Of a stretch of DNA of 64,000 nt, positions 20,771 through 34,211 are shown in pieces. The notes under the pieces were generated by a model. The model was not told where the DNA came from, made no database searches, and was given only the letters and a program-made list of their open reading frames with translations. The stretch's first letter is position 1. Every line of letters starts with the position of its first letter. The translations under genes and the position numbers were made by a program. The DNA is from Balaenoptera acutorostrata (Eukaryota > Chordata > Mammalia > Artiodactyla > Balaenopteridae), in NCBI RefSeq assembly GCF_949987535.1, contig NC_080068.1, positions 82,423,254 to 82,487,253 of the forward strand, written 5' to 3'.

Positions 20771-23752
20771 CTCTAGAAACTGTGGGCAGGCTCTAGAAAC
20801 TGTGGGAATCATCTAGAAACTGTGATTAGGGTCTAGAAACTATGGGCATGCTCTAGAAACTGTGGGAAGCTTCTAGAAACTGTGGGCAGGATCTAGAAAA
20901 TGTGGGCAGGCTCTAGAAACTGTGAGCAGGGCCTAGAAACTGTGAGCAGGCACGAGAAACTGTGGGTAGGCTCTAGAAACTGTGAGCAGGCTCTAGAAAA
21001 TATAGAGAGGCTCTAGAAACTATGGGAACCCTCTAGAATCTGTGAGCAGTCTCTAGAAACTGTGGGCAGGTTCTAGAAACTGTGGGCAGGATCTAGAAAC
21101 TGTGGGCAGGCTCTAGAAACTGTGAGCAGGCTCTATAAACTATGGGCCGGGTCTAGAAAATGTGAACAGGCTCTAGAAACTGTGGGGAGGCTGTAGAAAC
21201 TGTGGGGAATCTCTAGAAACTGTGGGAAGGATCTAGAAACTATTTGCAGGATCTAGAAACTGTGGGCAGGATCTAGAAACTGTGTGCAGGCTCTAGAAAC
21301 TGTGGGTAGGCTCTAGAAACGGAGGGAAGCCTCTAGAAACTGTGGGCAGGATCTAGAAACTGTGGGCAGGCTCTAGAAACTGTGGGCAGTATCTAGAAAA
21401 TGTGGGCAGGCTCTAGAAACTGTGAGCAGAGCCTAGAAACTGTGAGCAGGCACCAGAAACTGTGGGTAGGCTCTAGAAACTGTGAGCAGGCTCTAGAAAA
21501 TATAGAGAGGCTCTAGAAACTGTGGGAACCCTCTAGAATCTGTGGGCAGGCTCTAGAATCTGTGAGCAGTCTCTAGAAACTGTGGGCAGGATCTAGAAAC
21601 TGTGGGCAGGATCTAGAAACTGTGGGCAGGCTCTAGAAACTGTGAGCAGGCTCTAGAAACTGTGGGCAGTATCTAGAAAATGTGGGCAGGCTCTAGAAAC
21701 TGTGAGTAGGGTCTAGAAACTGAGGGCAGTCTCTAGGAAATGTGAGCAGGCTCTAGGAACTGTGAGCAGGGCCTATAAACTGTGAGCAGGCTCCAGAAAC
21801 TGTGGGTAGGTTCTAGAAACTGTGAGCAGGCTCTAGAAAGTGTGAGGAGGCTCTAGAAACTGTGGGAAGCCTCTAGAATCTGTGGGCAGGCTCTAGAATC
21901 TGTGAGCAGTCTCTAGAAACTGTGGGCAGGCTCCAGAAACTGTGAGTACACTCTAGAAATTGTGGAAAGGCTCTAGAAACTGTGGGGAGCCTCTAAAAAC
22001 TGTGGGAAGGATCTAGAAAGTGTCAGCAGTCTCTAGAAACTGTGGGCAGGATCTAGAAACTGTGTGCAGGCTCCAGAAACTGTGAGCAGGATCTAGAAAC
22101 TGTGAGCAGGCTGTAGAAACTGTGGGCAGGCTCTAGAAATCGTTAGCAGGTTCTAGAATCTGTTAGCACGATCTAGAAACTGTGAGCAGGCTCTAGAAAC
22201 TGTGGGCAGACTCTAGAATCTTTGAGTAGGCTCTAGACACTGTGGGCAGTCTATAAAATATGTGAGCAGTCTCTAGAAACTGTGAGCAGGCTTTAGAAAC
22301 TGTGGGCAGGTTCTGGAAACTGTGAGCAGGCTCTAGAATATGTGGGAAGCCTCTACAAACATTGGGAAGCCTCTAGAAACTGTAGGCAGGATCTAGAAAC
22401 TGTGGACAGAAAATAGGAACTGTGGGCAGGCTCTAGGAACTGCGAGCAGGCTCTAGAAACTGTGGGCAGGCTCTAGAAACTGTGGGAATCATCTAGAAAC
22501 TGTGATTAGGGTCTAGAAACTATGGGCATGCTCTAGAAACTGTGGGAAGCCTCTAGAAACTGTGGGCAGGATCTAGAAAATGTGGGCAGGCTCTAGAAAC
22601 TGTGACCAGGGCCTAGAAACTGTGAGCAGGCACCAGAAACTTTGGGTAGGCTCTAGAAACTGTGAGCAGGCTCTAGAAAATATAGAGAGGCTCTAGAAAC
22701 TGTGGGAACCCTCTAGAATCTGTGGGCAGGCTCTAGAAACTGTGAGTAGGCTCCAGAATATGTGGACAGGCTCTAGAAACTGTGAGCAGGGCCTAGAAAC
22801 TGTGAGCAGGCACCAGAAACTGTGGGTAGGCTCTAGAAACTGTGAGCAGGCTCTAGAAAATATAGAGAGGCTCTAGAAACTGTGGGAACCCTCTAGAATC
22901 TGTGGGCAGGCTCTAGAAACTGTGAGTAGGCTCCAGAAAATGTGGGCAGGCTCTAGAATCTGTGGGCAGGCTCTAGAATCTGTGGGAAGGCTCTAGAATC
23001 TGTGGGCAGGCTCTAGAATCTGTGGGCAGGCTCTAGAAACTATGGGCAGGGTCTAGAATCTATGGGGAGGCTCTAGAAACTGTGAGTAGGCTCTAGAAAC
23101 TGTGGGCAGGCTCTAGAATCTGTGAGCAGTCTCTAGAAACTGTGGGCAGGATCTAGAAACTGTGAGCAGGGCCTAGAAACTGTGAGCAGGCACCAGAAAC
23201 TGTGGGTAGGCTCTAGAAACTGTGAGCAAGCTCTAGAAAATATAGAGAGGCTCTAGAAACTGTGGAAAGCCTCTAGAATCTGTGGGCAGGCTCTAGAAAC
23301 TGTGAGTATGCTCCAGAAAATGTAGGCAGGCTCTAGAATCTGTGGGCACTCTCTAGAATCTGTGGGCAGGCTCTAGAATCTGTGGGCAGGCTCTAGAAAC
23401 TGTGACCAGTATCTAGGAACACTATGGCCAGGCTCTAGAAACTGTGAGTAGGCTCTAGAAACTGTGGGCAGGCTCTAGAATCTGTGAGCAGTCTCTAGAA
23501 ACTGTGGGCAGGATCTAGAAACTGTGGGCAGGCTCTAGAAACTGTGAGCAGGCTCTAGAAACTGTGGGCCAGGTCTAGGAAATGTGAGCAGGCTCTAGAA
23601 GCTGTGAGCAGGGCCTATAAACTGTGAGCAGGCTCCAGAAACTGTGGGTAGGCTCTAGAAACTGTGAGCAGGCTCTAGAAAGTGTGAGGAGGCTCTAGAA
23701 ACTGTGGGAAGCCTCTAGAATCTGTGGGCAGGCTCTAGAATTTGGGAGCAGT
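20771..23752 (+). repeat. HOR gamma unit 5 (2,982 bp), overlapping delta
   Basis: The left part is unit-3-like (AAGTGTCAG near 22,018; CAGGCTC near 22,468) but the right part keeps the 60-bp segment (near 23,560-23,620) as units 2 and 4 do, so it looks like a recombinant. From 22,590 onward the same sequence is the start of delta unit 1. After 23,752 the sequence passes to GGGCATGCTCC, ending the gamma register. Confidence 0.88.
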
Positions 23753-26700
23753 CTCTAGAAACTGTGGGCATGCTCCAGAAACTGTGAGTACACTCTAGAA
23801 ATTGTGGAAAGGCTCTAGAAACTGTGGGGAGCCTCTAAAAACTGTGGGAAGGATCTAGAAACTGACAGCAGTCTCTAGAAACTGTGAGCAGTCTCTAGAA
23901 ACTGCAGGCTGGCTCTAGAAACTGTGGGAAGGCTCTAGAAACTGTGAGCAGGGCCTAGAAACAGTGAGCACCAGAAACTGTGGGTAGGCTCTAGAAACTG
24001 TGAGAAGGCTCCAGAAACTGGGCCGGCTCTAGAATATGTGGGCAGGTTCTAGAATCTGTGAGCAGTCTCTAGAATCTGTGGGCAGTCTCTAGAATCTGTG
24101 GGCAGGCTCTAGAATCTATGGGCAGGCTCTAGAATCTGTGAGCAGTCTCTAGAAACTGTGGGCAGGTTCTAGAAACTGTGGGCAGGATCTAGAAACTGTG
24201 GGCAGGTTCTAGAAACTGTGAGCAGGCTCTATAAACTATGGGCCGGGTCTAGAAAATGTGAACAGGCTCTAGAAACGGTGGGGAGGCTGTAGAAACTGTG
24301 GGGAATCTCTAGAAACTGTGGGAAGGATCTAGAAACTATTTGCAGGATCTAGAAACTGTGGGCAGGATCTAGAAACTGTGGGCAGGCTCTAGAAACTGCG
24401 AGCAGGCTCTAGAAACTGTGGGCAGGCTCTAGAAACTGTGGGAATCATCTAGAAACTGTGATTAGGGTCTAGAAACTATGGGCATGCTCTAGAAACTGTG
24501 GGAAGCCTCTAGAAACTGTGGACAGGATCTAGAAAATGTGGGCAGGCTCTAGAAACTGTGAGCAGGGCCTAGAAACTGTGAGCAGGCACCAGAAACTGTG
24601 GGTAGGCTCTAGAAACTGTGAGCAGGCTCTAGAAAATATAGAGAGGCTCTAGAAACTGTGGGAACACTCTAGAATCTGTGGGCAGGCTCTAGAATCTGTG
24701 AGCAGTCTCTAGAAACTGTGGGCAGGATCTAGAAACTGTGGGCAGGATCTAGAAACTGTGGGCAGGCTCTAGAAACTGTGAGCAGGCTCTAGAAACTGTG
24801 GGCAGTATCTAGAAAATGTGGGCAGGCTCTAGAAACTGTGAGTAGGGTCTAGAAACTGAGGGCAGTCTCTAGGAAATGTGAGCAGGCTCTAGGAACTGTG
24901 AGCAGGGCCTATAAACTGTGAGCAGGCTCCAGAAACTGTGGGTAGGCTCTAGAAACTGTGAGCAAGCTCTAGAAAGTGTGAGGAGGCTCTAGAAACTGTG
25001 GGAAGCCTCTAGAATCTGTGGGCAGGCTCTAGAATCTGTGAGCAGTCTCTAGAAACTGTGGGCAGGCTCCAGAAACTGTGAGTACACTCTAGAAATTGTG
25101 GAAAGGCTCTAGAAACTGTGGGGAGCCTCTAAAAACTGTGGGAAGGATCTAGAAACTGTCCGCAGTCTCTAGAAACTGTGGGCAGGTTGTACAAACTGCG
25201 GGCATGCTCTTGAAACTGTGGGAACCCTCTAGAAATTGTCAGCAGGCTCTAGAAACTGTGGGCAGTCCCTAGAAACTGCAGGCCGGCTCTAGAAACTATG
25301 GGAAGGCTCTAGAAACTGTGAGCAGGGCCTAGAAACTGTGAGCACCAGAAACTGTGGGTAGGCTCTAGAAACTGTGAGAAGGCTCCAGAAACTGTGGGCA
25401 GGCTCTAGAATATGTGGGCAGGTTCTAGAACCTGTGGGCAGGCTCTAGAATCTATGGGCAGGCTCTAGAATCTGTGAGCAGGCTCTAGAATCTGTGGGCA
25501 GGCTCTAGAATCTGTGGGCAGGATCTAGAATCTATGGGCAGGCTCTAGAATCTGTGAGCAGTCTCTAGAAACTGTGGGCAGGGCAGGATCTAGAAACTGT
25601 GGGCAGGCTCTAGAAACTGTGAGCAGGCTCTATAAACTATGGGCCGGGTCTAGAAAATGTGAACAGGCTCTAGAAACTGTGGGGAGGCTGTAGAAACTGT
25701 GGGGAATCTCTAGAAACTGTGGGAAGGATCTAGAAACTATTTGCAGGCTCTTGAAACTGTGAGAAGGCTCCAGAAACTGTGGGCAGGCTCTAGAATCTGT
25801 GGGCAGGCTCTAGAATCTGTGAGCAGGCTCTAGAATCTGTGGGCAGGCTCTAGAATCTGTGAGCAGTCTCTAGAAACTCTGGGCAGGATCTAGAAACTGT
25901 GGGCAGGATCTAGAAACTGTGTGCAGGCTGCAGAAACTGTTAGCAGGATCTAGAAACTGTGAGCAGGCTGTAGAAACTGTGGGCAGGCTCTAGAAACCGT
26001 TAGCAGGTTCTAGAATCTGTTAGCACGATCTAGAAACTGTGAGCAGGCTCTAGAAACTGTGGGCAGACTCTAGAATCTTTGAGTAGGCTCTAGACACTGT
26101 GGGCAGTCTATAAAATATGTGAGCAGTCTCTAGAAACTGTGAGCAGGCTTTAGAAACTGTGGGCAGGTTCTCGAAACTGTGAGCAGGCTCTAGAATATGT
26201 GGGAAGCCTCTACAAACATTGGGAAGCCTCTAGAAACTGTAGGCAGGATCTAGAAACTGTGGGCAGAAAATAGGAACTGTGGGCAGGCTCTAGAAACTGC
26301 GAGCAGGCTCTAGAAGCTGTGGGCAGGCTCTAGAAACTGTGGGAATCATCTAGAAACTGTGATTAGGGTCTAGAAACTATGGGCATGCTCTAGAAACTGT
26401 GGGAAGCCTCTAGAAACTGTGGGCAGGATCTAGAAAATGTGGGCAGGCTCTAGAAACTGTGAGCAGGGCCTAGAAACTGTGAGCAGGCACCAGAAACTGT
26501 GGGTAGGCTCTAGAAACTGTGAGCAGGCTCTAGGAAATATAGAGAGGCTCTAGAAACTGTTGGAACCCTCTAGAATCTGTGGGCAGGCTCTAGAAACTGT
26601 GAGTAGGCTCCAGAAAATGTGGGCAGGCTCTAGAATCTGTGGGCAGGCTCTAGAAACTGTGAGTAGGCTCCAGAAAATGTGGGCAGGCTCTAGAATCTGT

Positions 26701-28400
26701 GGGCAGGCTCTAGAATCTGTGGGAAGGCTCTAGAATCTGTGGGAAGGCTCTAGAATCTGTGGGCAGGCTCTAGAATCTGTGGGCAGGCTCTAGAAACTAT
26801 GGGCAGGGTCTAGAATCTATGGGGAGGCTCTAGAAACTGTGAGTAGGCTCTAGAAACTGTGGGCAGGCTCTAGAATCTGTGAGCAGTCTCTAGAAACTGT
26901 GGGCAGGATCTAGAAACTGTGAGCAGGGCCTAGAAACTGTGAGCAGGCACCAGAAACTGTGGGTAGGCTCTAGAAACTGTGAGCAAGCTCTAGAAAATAT
27001 AGAGAGGCTCTAGAAACTGTGGGAAGCCTCTAGAATCTGTGGGCAGGCTCTAGAATCTGTGAGCAGTCTCTAGAAACTGTGGGCAGGCTCCAGAAACTGT
27101 AAGTACACTCTAGAAATTGTGGAAAGGCTCTAGAAACTGTGGGGAGCCTCTAAAAACTGTGGGAAGGATCTAGAAACTGACAGCAGTCTCTAGAAACTGT
27201 GGGCAGTCTCTAGAAACTGCAGGCCGGCTCTAGAAACTGTGGGAAGGCTCTAGAAACTGTGAGCAGGGCCTAGAAACAGTGAGCACCAGAAACTGTGGGT
27301 AGGCTCTAGAAACTGTGAGAAGGCTCCAGAAACTGGGCCGGCTCTAGAATATGTGGGCAGGTTCTAGAATCTGTGAGCAGTCTCTAGAATCTGTGGGCAG
27401 GCTCTAGAATCTGTGGGCAGGCTCTAGAATCTATAGGCAGGCTCTAGAATCTGTGAGCAGTCTCTAGAAACTGTGGGCAGGTTCTAGAAACTGTGGGCAG
27501 GATCTAGAAACTGTGGGCAGGCTCTATAAACTATGGGCCGGGTCTAGAAAATGTGAACAGGCTCTAGAAACTGTGGGGAGGCTGTCGAAACTGTGGGAAG
27601 GATCTAGAAACTATTTGCGGGATCTAGAAACTGTGGGCAGGATCTAGAAACTGTGTGCAGGCTCTAGAAACTGTGGGTAGGCTCTAGAAACGGAGGGAAG
27701 CCTCTAGAAACTGTGGGCAGGATCTAGAAACTGTGGGCAGGCTCTAGAAACTGTGATCAGTGTCTAGAAACTGAGGGCAGGATCTAGAGACTGTGAGCAG
27801 GCTCTAGAAATGGTGGGCATGCTCTAGAAACTGTGCGCAGGCTCCAGAAACTTTGGGCCCGCTCCAGAAACTGTGGGCAGGCTCTAGAAAATGTGGGCCG
27901 GCTCCAGAAACTGTGGACAGTCTCTGGAAACATTTAGCAGGCTCCAGAATCTGTAAGCAGGCTCTAGAAACTGTGAGCAGGCTCTAGAAACTGTGGGCAG
28001 GCTCTAGAAACTGTTAGCAGGTTCTAGAATCTGTTAGCACGATCTAGGAACTGTGAGCAGGCTCTAGAAACTGTGGGCAGACTCTAGAATCTGTTAGCAC
28101 GATCTAGGAACTGTGAGCAGGCTCTAGAAACTGTGGGCAGACTCTAGAATCTGTGGGCAGGCTCTAGAAACTGTGAGTATGCTCCAGAAAATGTGAGCAG
28201 GCTCTAGAAACTGTGGGCAGTCTATAAAATATGTGAGCAGTCTCTAGAAACTGTGAGCAGGCTTTAGAAACTGTGGGCAGGTTCTGGAAACTGTGAGCAG
28301 GCTCTAGAATATGTGGGAAGCCTCTACAAACATTGGGAAGCCTCTAGAAACTGTAGGCAGGATCTAGAAACTGTGGACAGAAAATAGGAACTGTGGGCAG
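22590..28400 (+). repeat. HOR delta unit 1 (5,811 bp)
   Basis: First of three tandem units with an exact period of 5,811 bp. The length is 291 monomers minus 9 bp: one 22-mer (+2), one 25-mer (+5), three 16-mers (-12) and two 18-mers (-4). The unit starts at GCTCTAGAAACTGTGACCAGGG. Its first ~1.16 kb equals the end of gamma unit 5, and its last ~1.4 kb resembles alpha, so delta is a fusion of gamma- and alpha-type segments. It has a private A (GTAAGTACAC) at 27,101, shared only with the homologous place at 53,651. All GAAGC(C/T)TCTAGAA positions are the CCT form, so there is no perfect heat-shock element. Confidence 0.93.
25563..25587 (+). repeat. 25-bp monomer with GCAGG slip
   Basis: The monomer ends GGGCAGGGCAGG: a 5-bp GCAGG direct duplication. 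It is specific to delta and occurs again near 31,374, 37,185, 57,924 and 62,801. It is absent from the partial unit at 52,141-54,950 because that unit begins just after this point. Confidence 0.88.
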
Positions 28401-31400
28401 GCTCTAGAAACTGTGACCAGGGCCTAGAAACTGTGAGCAGGCACCAGAAACTTTGGGTAGGCTCTAGAAACTGTGAGCAGGCTCTAGAAAATATAGAGAG
28501 GCTCTAGAAACTGTGGGAACCCTCTAGAATCTGTGGGCAGGCTCTAGAAACTGTGAGTAGGCTCCAGAATATGTGGACAGGCTCTAGAAACTGTGAGCAG
28601 GGCCTAGAAACTGTGAGCAGGCACCAGAAACTGTGGGTAGGCTCTAGAAACTGTGAGCAGGCTCTAGAAAATATAGAGAGGCTCTAGAAACTGTGGGAAC
28701 CCTCTAGAATCTGTGGGCAGGCTCTAGAAACTGTGAGTAGGCTCCAGAAAATGTGGGCAGGCTCTAGAATCTGTGGGCAGGCTCTAGAATCTGTGGGAAG
28801 GCTCTAGAATCTGTGGGCAGGCTCTAGAATCTGTGGGCAGGCTCTAGAAACTATGGGCAGGGTCTAGAATCTATGGGGAGGCTCTAGAAACTGTGAGTAG
28901 GCTCTAGAAACTGTGGGCAGGCTCTAGAATCTGTGAGCAGTCTCTAGAAACTGTGGGCAGGATCTAGAAACTGTGAGCAGGGCCTAGAAACTGTGAGCAG
29001 GCACCAGAAACTGTGGGTAGGCTCTAGAAACTGTGAGCAAGCTCTAGAAAATATAGAGAGGCTCTAGAAACTGTGGAAAGCCTCTAGAATCTGTGGGCAG
29101 GCTCTAGAAACTGTGAGTATGCTCCAGAAAATGTAGGCAGGCTCTAGAATCTGTGGGCACTCTCTAGAATCTGTGGGCAGGCTCTAGAATCTGTGGGCAG
29201 GCTCTAGAAACTGTGACCAGTATCTAGGAACACTATGGCCAGGCTCTAGAAACTGTGAGTAGGCTCTAGAAACTGTGGGCAGGCTCTAGAATCTGTGAGC
29301 AGTCTCTAGAAACTGTGGGCAGGATCTAGAAACTGTGGGCAGGCTCTAGAAACTGTGAGCAGGCTCTAGAAACTGTGGGCCAGGTCTAGGAAATGTGAGC
29401 AGGCTCTAGAAGCTGTGAGCAGGGCCTATAAACTGTGAGCAGGCTCCAGAAACTGTGGGTAGGCTCTAGAAACTGTGAGCAGGCTCTAGAAAGTGTGAGG
29501 AGGCTCTAGAAACTGTGGGAAGCCTCTAGAATCTGTGGGCAGGCTCTAGAATTTGGGAGCAGTCTCTAGAAACTGTGGGCATGCTCCAGAAACTGTGAGT
29601 ACACTCTAGAAATTGTGGAAAGGCTCTAGAAACTGTGGGGAGCCTCTAAAAACTGTGGGAAGGATCTAGAAACTGACAGCAGTCTCTAGAAACTGTGAGC
29701 AGTCTCTAGAAACTGCAGGCTGGCTCTAGAAACTGTGGGAAGGCTCTAGAAACTGTGAGCAGGGCCTAGAAACAGTGAGCACCAGAAACTGTGGGTAGGC
29801 TCTAGAAACTGTGAGAAGGCTCCAGAAACTGGGCCGGCTCTAGAATATGTGGGCAGGTTCTAGAATCTGTGAGCAGTCTCTAGAATCTGTGGGCAGTCTC
29901 TAGAATCTGTGGGCAGGCTCTAGAATCTATGGGCAGGCTCTAGAATCTGTGAGCAGTCTCTAGAAACTGTGGGCAGGTTCTAGAAACTGTGGGCAGGATC
30001 TAGAAACTGTGGGCAGGTTCTAGAAACTGTGAGCAGGCTCTATAAACTATGGGCCGGGTCTAGAAAATGTGAACAGGCTCTAGAAACGGTGGGGAGGCTG
30101 TAGAAACTGTGGGGAATCTCTAGAAACTGTGGGAAGGATCTAGAAACTATTTGCAGGATCTAGAAACTGTGGGCAGGATCTAGAAACTGTGGGCAGGCTC
30201 TAGAAACTGCGAGCAGGCTCTAGAAACTGTGGGCAGGCTCTAGAAACTGTGGGAATCATCTAGAAACTGTGATTAGGGTCTAGAAACTATGGGCATGCTC
30301 TAGAAACTGTGGGAAGCCTCTAGAAACTGTGGACAGGATCTAGAAAATGTGGGCAGGCTCTAGAAACTGTGAGCAGGGCCTAGAAACTGTGAGCAGGCAC
30401 CAGAAACTGTGGGTAGGCTCTAGAAACTGTGAGCAGGCTCTAGAAAATATAGAGAGGCTCTAGAAACTGTGGGAACACTCTAGAATCTGTGGGCAGGCTC
30501 TAGAATCTGTGAGCAGTCTCTAGAAACTGTGGGCAGGATCTAGAAACTGTGGGCAGGATCTAGAAACTGTGGGCAGGCTCTAGAAACTGTGAGCAGGCTC
30601 TAGAAACTGTGGGCAGTATCTAGAAAATGTGGGCAGGCTCTAGAAACTGTGAGTAGGGTCTAGAAACTGAGGGCAGTCTCTAGGAAATGTGAGCAGGCTC
30701 TAGGAACTGTGAGCAGGGCCTATAAACTGTGAGCAGGCTCCAGAAACTGTGGGTAGGCTCTAGAAACTGTGAGCAAGCTCTAGAAAGTGTGAGGAGGCTC
30801 TAGAAACTGTGGGAAGCCTCTAGAATCTGTGGGCAGGCTCTAGAATCTGTGAGCAGTCTCTAGAAACTGTGGGCAGGCTCCAGAAACTGTGAGTACACTC
30901 TAGAAATTGTGGAAAGGCTCTAGAAACTGTGGGGAGCCTCTAAAAACTGTGGGAAGGATCTAGAAACTGTCCGCAGTCTCTAGAAACTGTGGGCAGGTTG
31001 TACAAACTGCGGGCATGCTCTTGAAACTGTGGGAACCCTCTAGAAATTGTCAGCAGGCTCTAGAAACTGTGGGCAGTCCCTAGAAACTGCAGGCCGGCTC
31101 TAGAAACTATGGGAAGGCTCTAGAAACTGTGAGCAGGGCCTAGAAACTGTGAGCACCAGAAACTGTGGGTAGGCTCTAGAAACTGTGAGAAGGCTCCAGA
31201 AACTGTGGGCAGGCTCTAGAATATGTGGGCAGGTTCTAGAACCTGTGGGCAGGCTCTAGAATCTATGGGCAGGCTCTAGAATCTGTGAGCAGGCTCTAGA
31301 ATCTGTGGGCAGGCTCTAGAATCTGTGGGCAGGATCTAGAATCTATGGGCAGGCTCTAGAATCTGTGAGCAGTCTCTAGAAACTGTGGGCAGGGCAGGAT

Positions 31401-34211
31401 CTAGAAACTGTGGGCAGGCTCTAGAAACTGTGAGCAGGCTCTATAAACTATGGGCCGGGTCTAGAAAATGTGAACAGGCTCTAGAAACTGTGGGGAGGCT
31501 GTAGAAACTGTGGGGAATCTCTAGAAACTGTGGGAAGGATCTAGAAACTATTTGCAGGCTCTTGAAACTGTGAGAAGGCTCCAGAAACTGTGGGCAGGCT
31601 CTAGAATCTGTGGGCAGGCTCTAGAATCTGTGAGCAGGCTCTAGAATCTGTGGGCAGGCTCTAGAATCTGTGAGCAGTCTCTAGAAACTCTGGGCAGGAT
31701 CTAGAAACTGTGGGCAGGATCTAGAAACTGTGTGCAGGCTGCAGAAACTGTTAGCAGGATCTAGAAACTGTGAGCAGGCTGTAGAAACTGTGGGCAGGCT
31801 CTAGAAACCGTTAGCAGGTTCTAGAATCTGTTAGCACGATCTAGAAACTGTGAGCAGGCTCTAGAAACTGTGGGCAGACTCTAGAATCTTTGAGTAGGCT
31901 CTAGACACTGTGGGCAGTCTATAAAATATGTGAGCAGTCTCTAGAAACTGTGAGCAGGCTTTAGAAACTGTGGGCAGGTTCTCGAAACTGTGAGCAGGCT
32001 CTAGAATATGTGGGAAGCCTCTACAAACATTGGGAAGCCTCTAGAAACTGTAGGCAGGATCTAGAAACTGTGGGCAGAAAATAGGAACTGTGGGCAGGCT
32101 CTAGAAACTGCGAGCAGGCTCTAGAAGCTGTGGGCAGGCTCTAGAAACTGTGGGAATCATCTAGAAACTGTGATTAGGGTCTAGAAACTATGGGCATGCT
32201 CTAGAAACTGTGGGAAGCCTCTAGAAACTGTGGGCAGGATCTAGAAAATGTGGGCAGGCTCTAGAAACTGTGAGCAGGGCCTAGAAACTGTGAGCAGGCA
32301 CCAGAAACTGTGGGTAGGCTCTAGAAACTGTGAGCAGGCTCTAGGAAATATAGAGAGGCTCTAGAAACTGTTGGAACCCTCTAGAATCTGTGGGCAGGCT
32401 CTAGAAACTGTGAGTAGGCTCCAGAAAATGTGGGCAGGCTCTAGAATCTGTGGGCAGGCTCTAGAAACTGTGAGTAGGCTCCAGAAAATGTGGGCAGGCT
32501 CTAGAATCTGTGGGCAGGCTCTAGAATCTGTGGGAAGGCTCTAGAATCTGTGGGAAGGCTCTAGAATCTGTGGGCAGGCTCTAGAATCTGTGGGCAGGCT
32601 CTAGAAACTATGGGCAGGGTCTAGAATCTATGGGGAGGCTCTAGAAACTGTGAGTAGGCTCTAGAAACTGTGGGCAGGCTCTAGAATCTGTGAGCAGTCT
32701 CTAGAAACTGTGGGCAGGATCTAGAAACTGTGAGCAGGGCCTAGAAACTGTGAGCAGGCACCAGAAACTGTGGGTAGGCTCTAGAAACTGTGAGCAAGCT
32801 CTAGAAAATATAGAGAGGCTCTAGAAACTGTGGGAAGCCTCTAGAATCTGTGGGCAGGCTCTAGAATCTGTGAGCAGTCTCTAGAAACTGTGGGCAGGCT
32901 CCAGAAACTGTGAGTACACTCTAGAAATTGTGGAAAGGCTCTAGAAACTGTGGGGAGCCTCTAAAAACTGTGGGAAGGATCTAGAAACTGACAGCAGTCT
33001 CTAGAAACTGTGGGCAGTCTCTAGAAACTGCAGGCCGGCTCTAGAAACTGTGGGAAGGCTCTAGAAACTGTGAGCAGGGCCTAGAAACAGTGAGCACCAG
33101 AAACTGTGGGTAGGCTCTAGAAACTGTGAGAAGGCTCCAGAAACTGGGCCGGCTCTAGAATATGTGGGCAGGTTCTAGAATCTGTGAGCAGTCTCTAGAA
33201 TCTGTGGGCAGGCTCTAGAATCTGTGGGCAGGCTCTAGAATCTATAGGCAGGCTCTAGAATCTGTGAGCAGTCTCTAGAAACTGTGGGCAGGTTCTAGAA
33301 ACTGTGGGCAGGATCTAGAAACTGTGGGCAGGCTCTATAAACTATGGGCCGGGTCTAGAAAATGTGAACAGGCTCTAGAAACTGTGGGGAGGCTGTCGAA
33401 ACTGTGGGAAGGATCTAGAAACTATTTGCGGGATCTAGAAACTGTGGGCAGGATCTAGAAACTGTGTGCAGGCTCTAGAAACTGTGGGTAGGCTCTAGAA
33501 ACGGAGGGAAGCCTCTAGAAACTGTGGGCAGGATCTAGAAACTGTGGGCAGGCTCTAGAAACTGTGATCAGTGTCTAGAAACTGAGGGCAGGATCTAGAG
33601 ACTGTGAGCAGGCTCTAGAAATGGTGGGCATGCTCTAGAAACTGTGCGCAGGCTCCAGAAACTTTGGGCCCGCTCCAGAAACTGTGGGCAGGCTCTAGAA
33701 AATGTGGGCCGGCTCCAGAAACTGTGGACAGTCTCTGGAAACATTTAGCAGGCTCCAGAATCTGTAAGCAGGCTCTAGAAACTGTGAGCAGGCTCTAGAA
33801 ACTGTGGGCAGGCTCTAGAAACTGTTAGCAGGTTCTAGAATCTGTTAGCACGATCTAGGAACTGTGAGCAGGCTCTAGAAACTGTGGGCAGACTCTAGAA
33901 TCTGTTAGCACGATCTAGGAACTGTGAGCAGGCTCTAGAAACTGTGGGCAGACTCTAGAATCTGTGGGCAGGCTCTAGAAACTGTGAGTATGCTCCAGAA
34001 AATGTGAGCAGGCTCTAGAAACTGTGGGCAGTCTATAAAATATGTGAGCAGTCTCTAGAAACTGTGAGCAGGCTTTAGAAACTGTGGGCAGGTTCTGGAA
34101 ACTGTGAGCAGGCTCTAGAATATGTGGGAAGCCTCTACAAACATTGGGAAGCCTCTAGAAACTGTAGGCAGGATCTAGAAACTGTGGACAGAAAATAGGA
34201 ACTGTGGGCAG
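28401..34211 (+). repeat. HOR delta unit 2 (5,811 bp)
   Basis: It repeats delta unit 1 with very few changes. At 32,912 it reads GTGAGTACAC where unit 1 has GTAAGTACAC. The junction to unit 1 joins GAACTGTGGGCAGG to CTCTAGAAACTGTGACCAGG, skipping monomers (GCGAGCAGG, AATCATC, GATTAGGG, GCATG types) found at this point in the gamma units. Confidence 0.94.
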
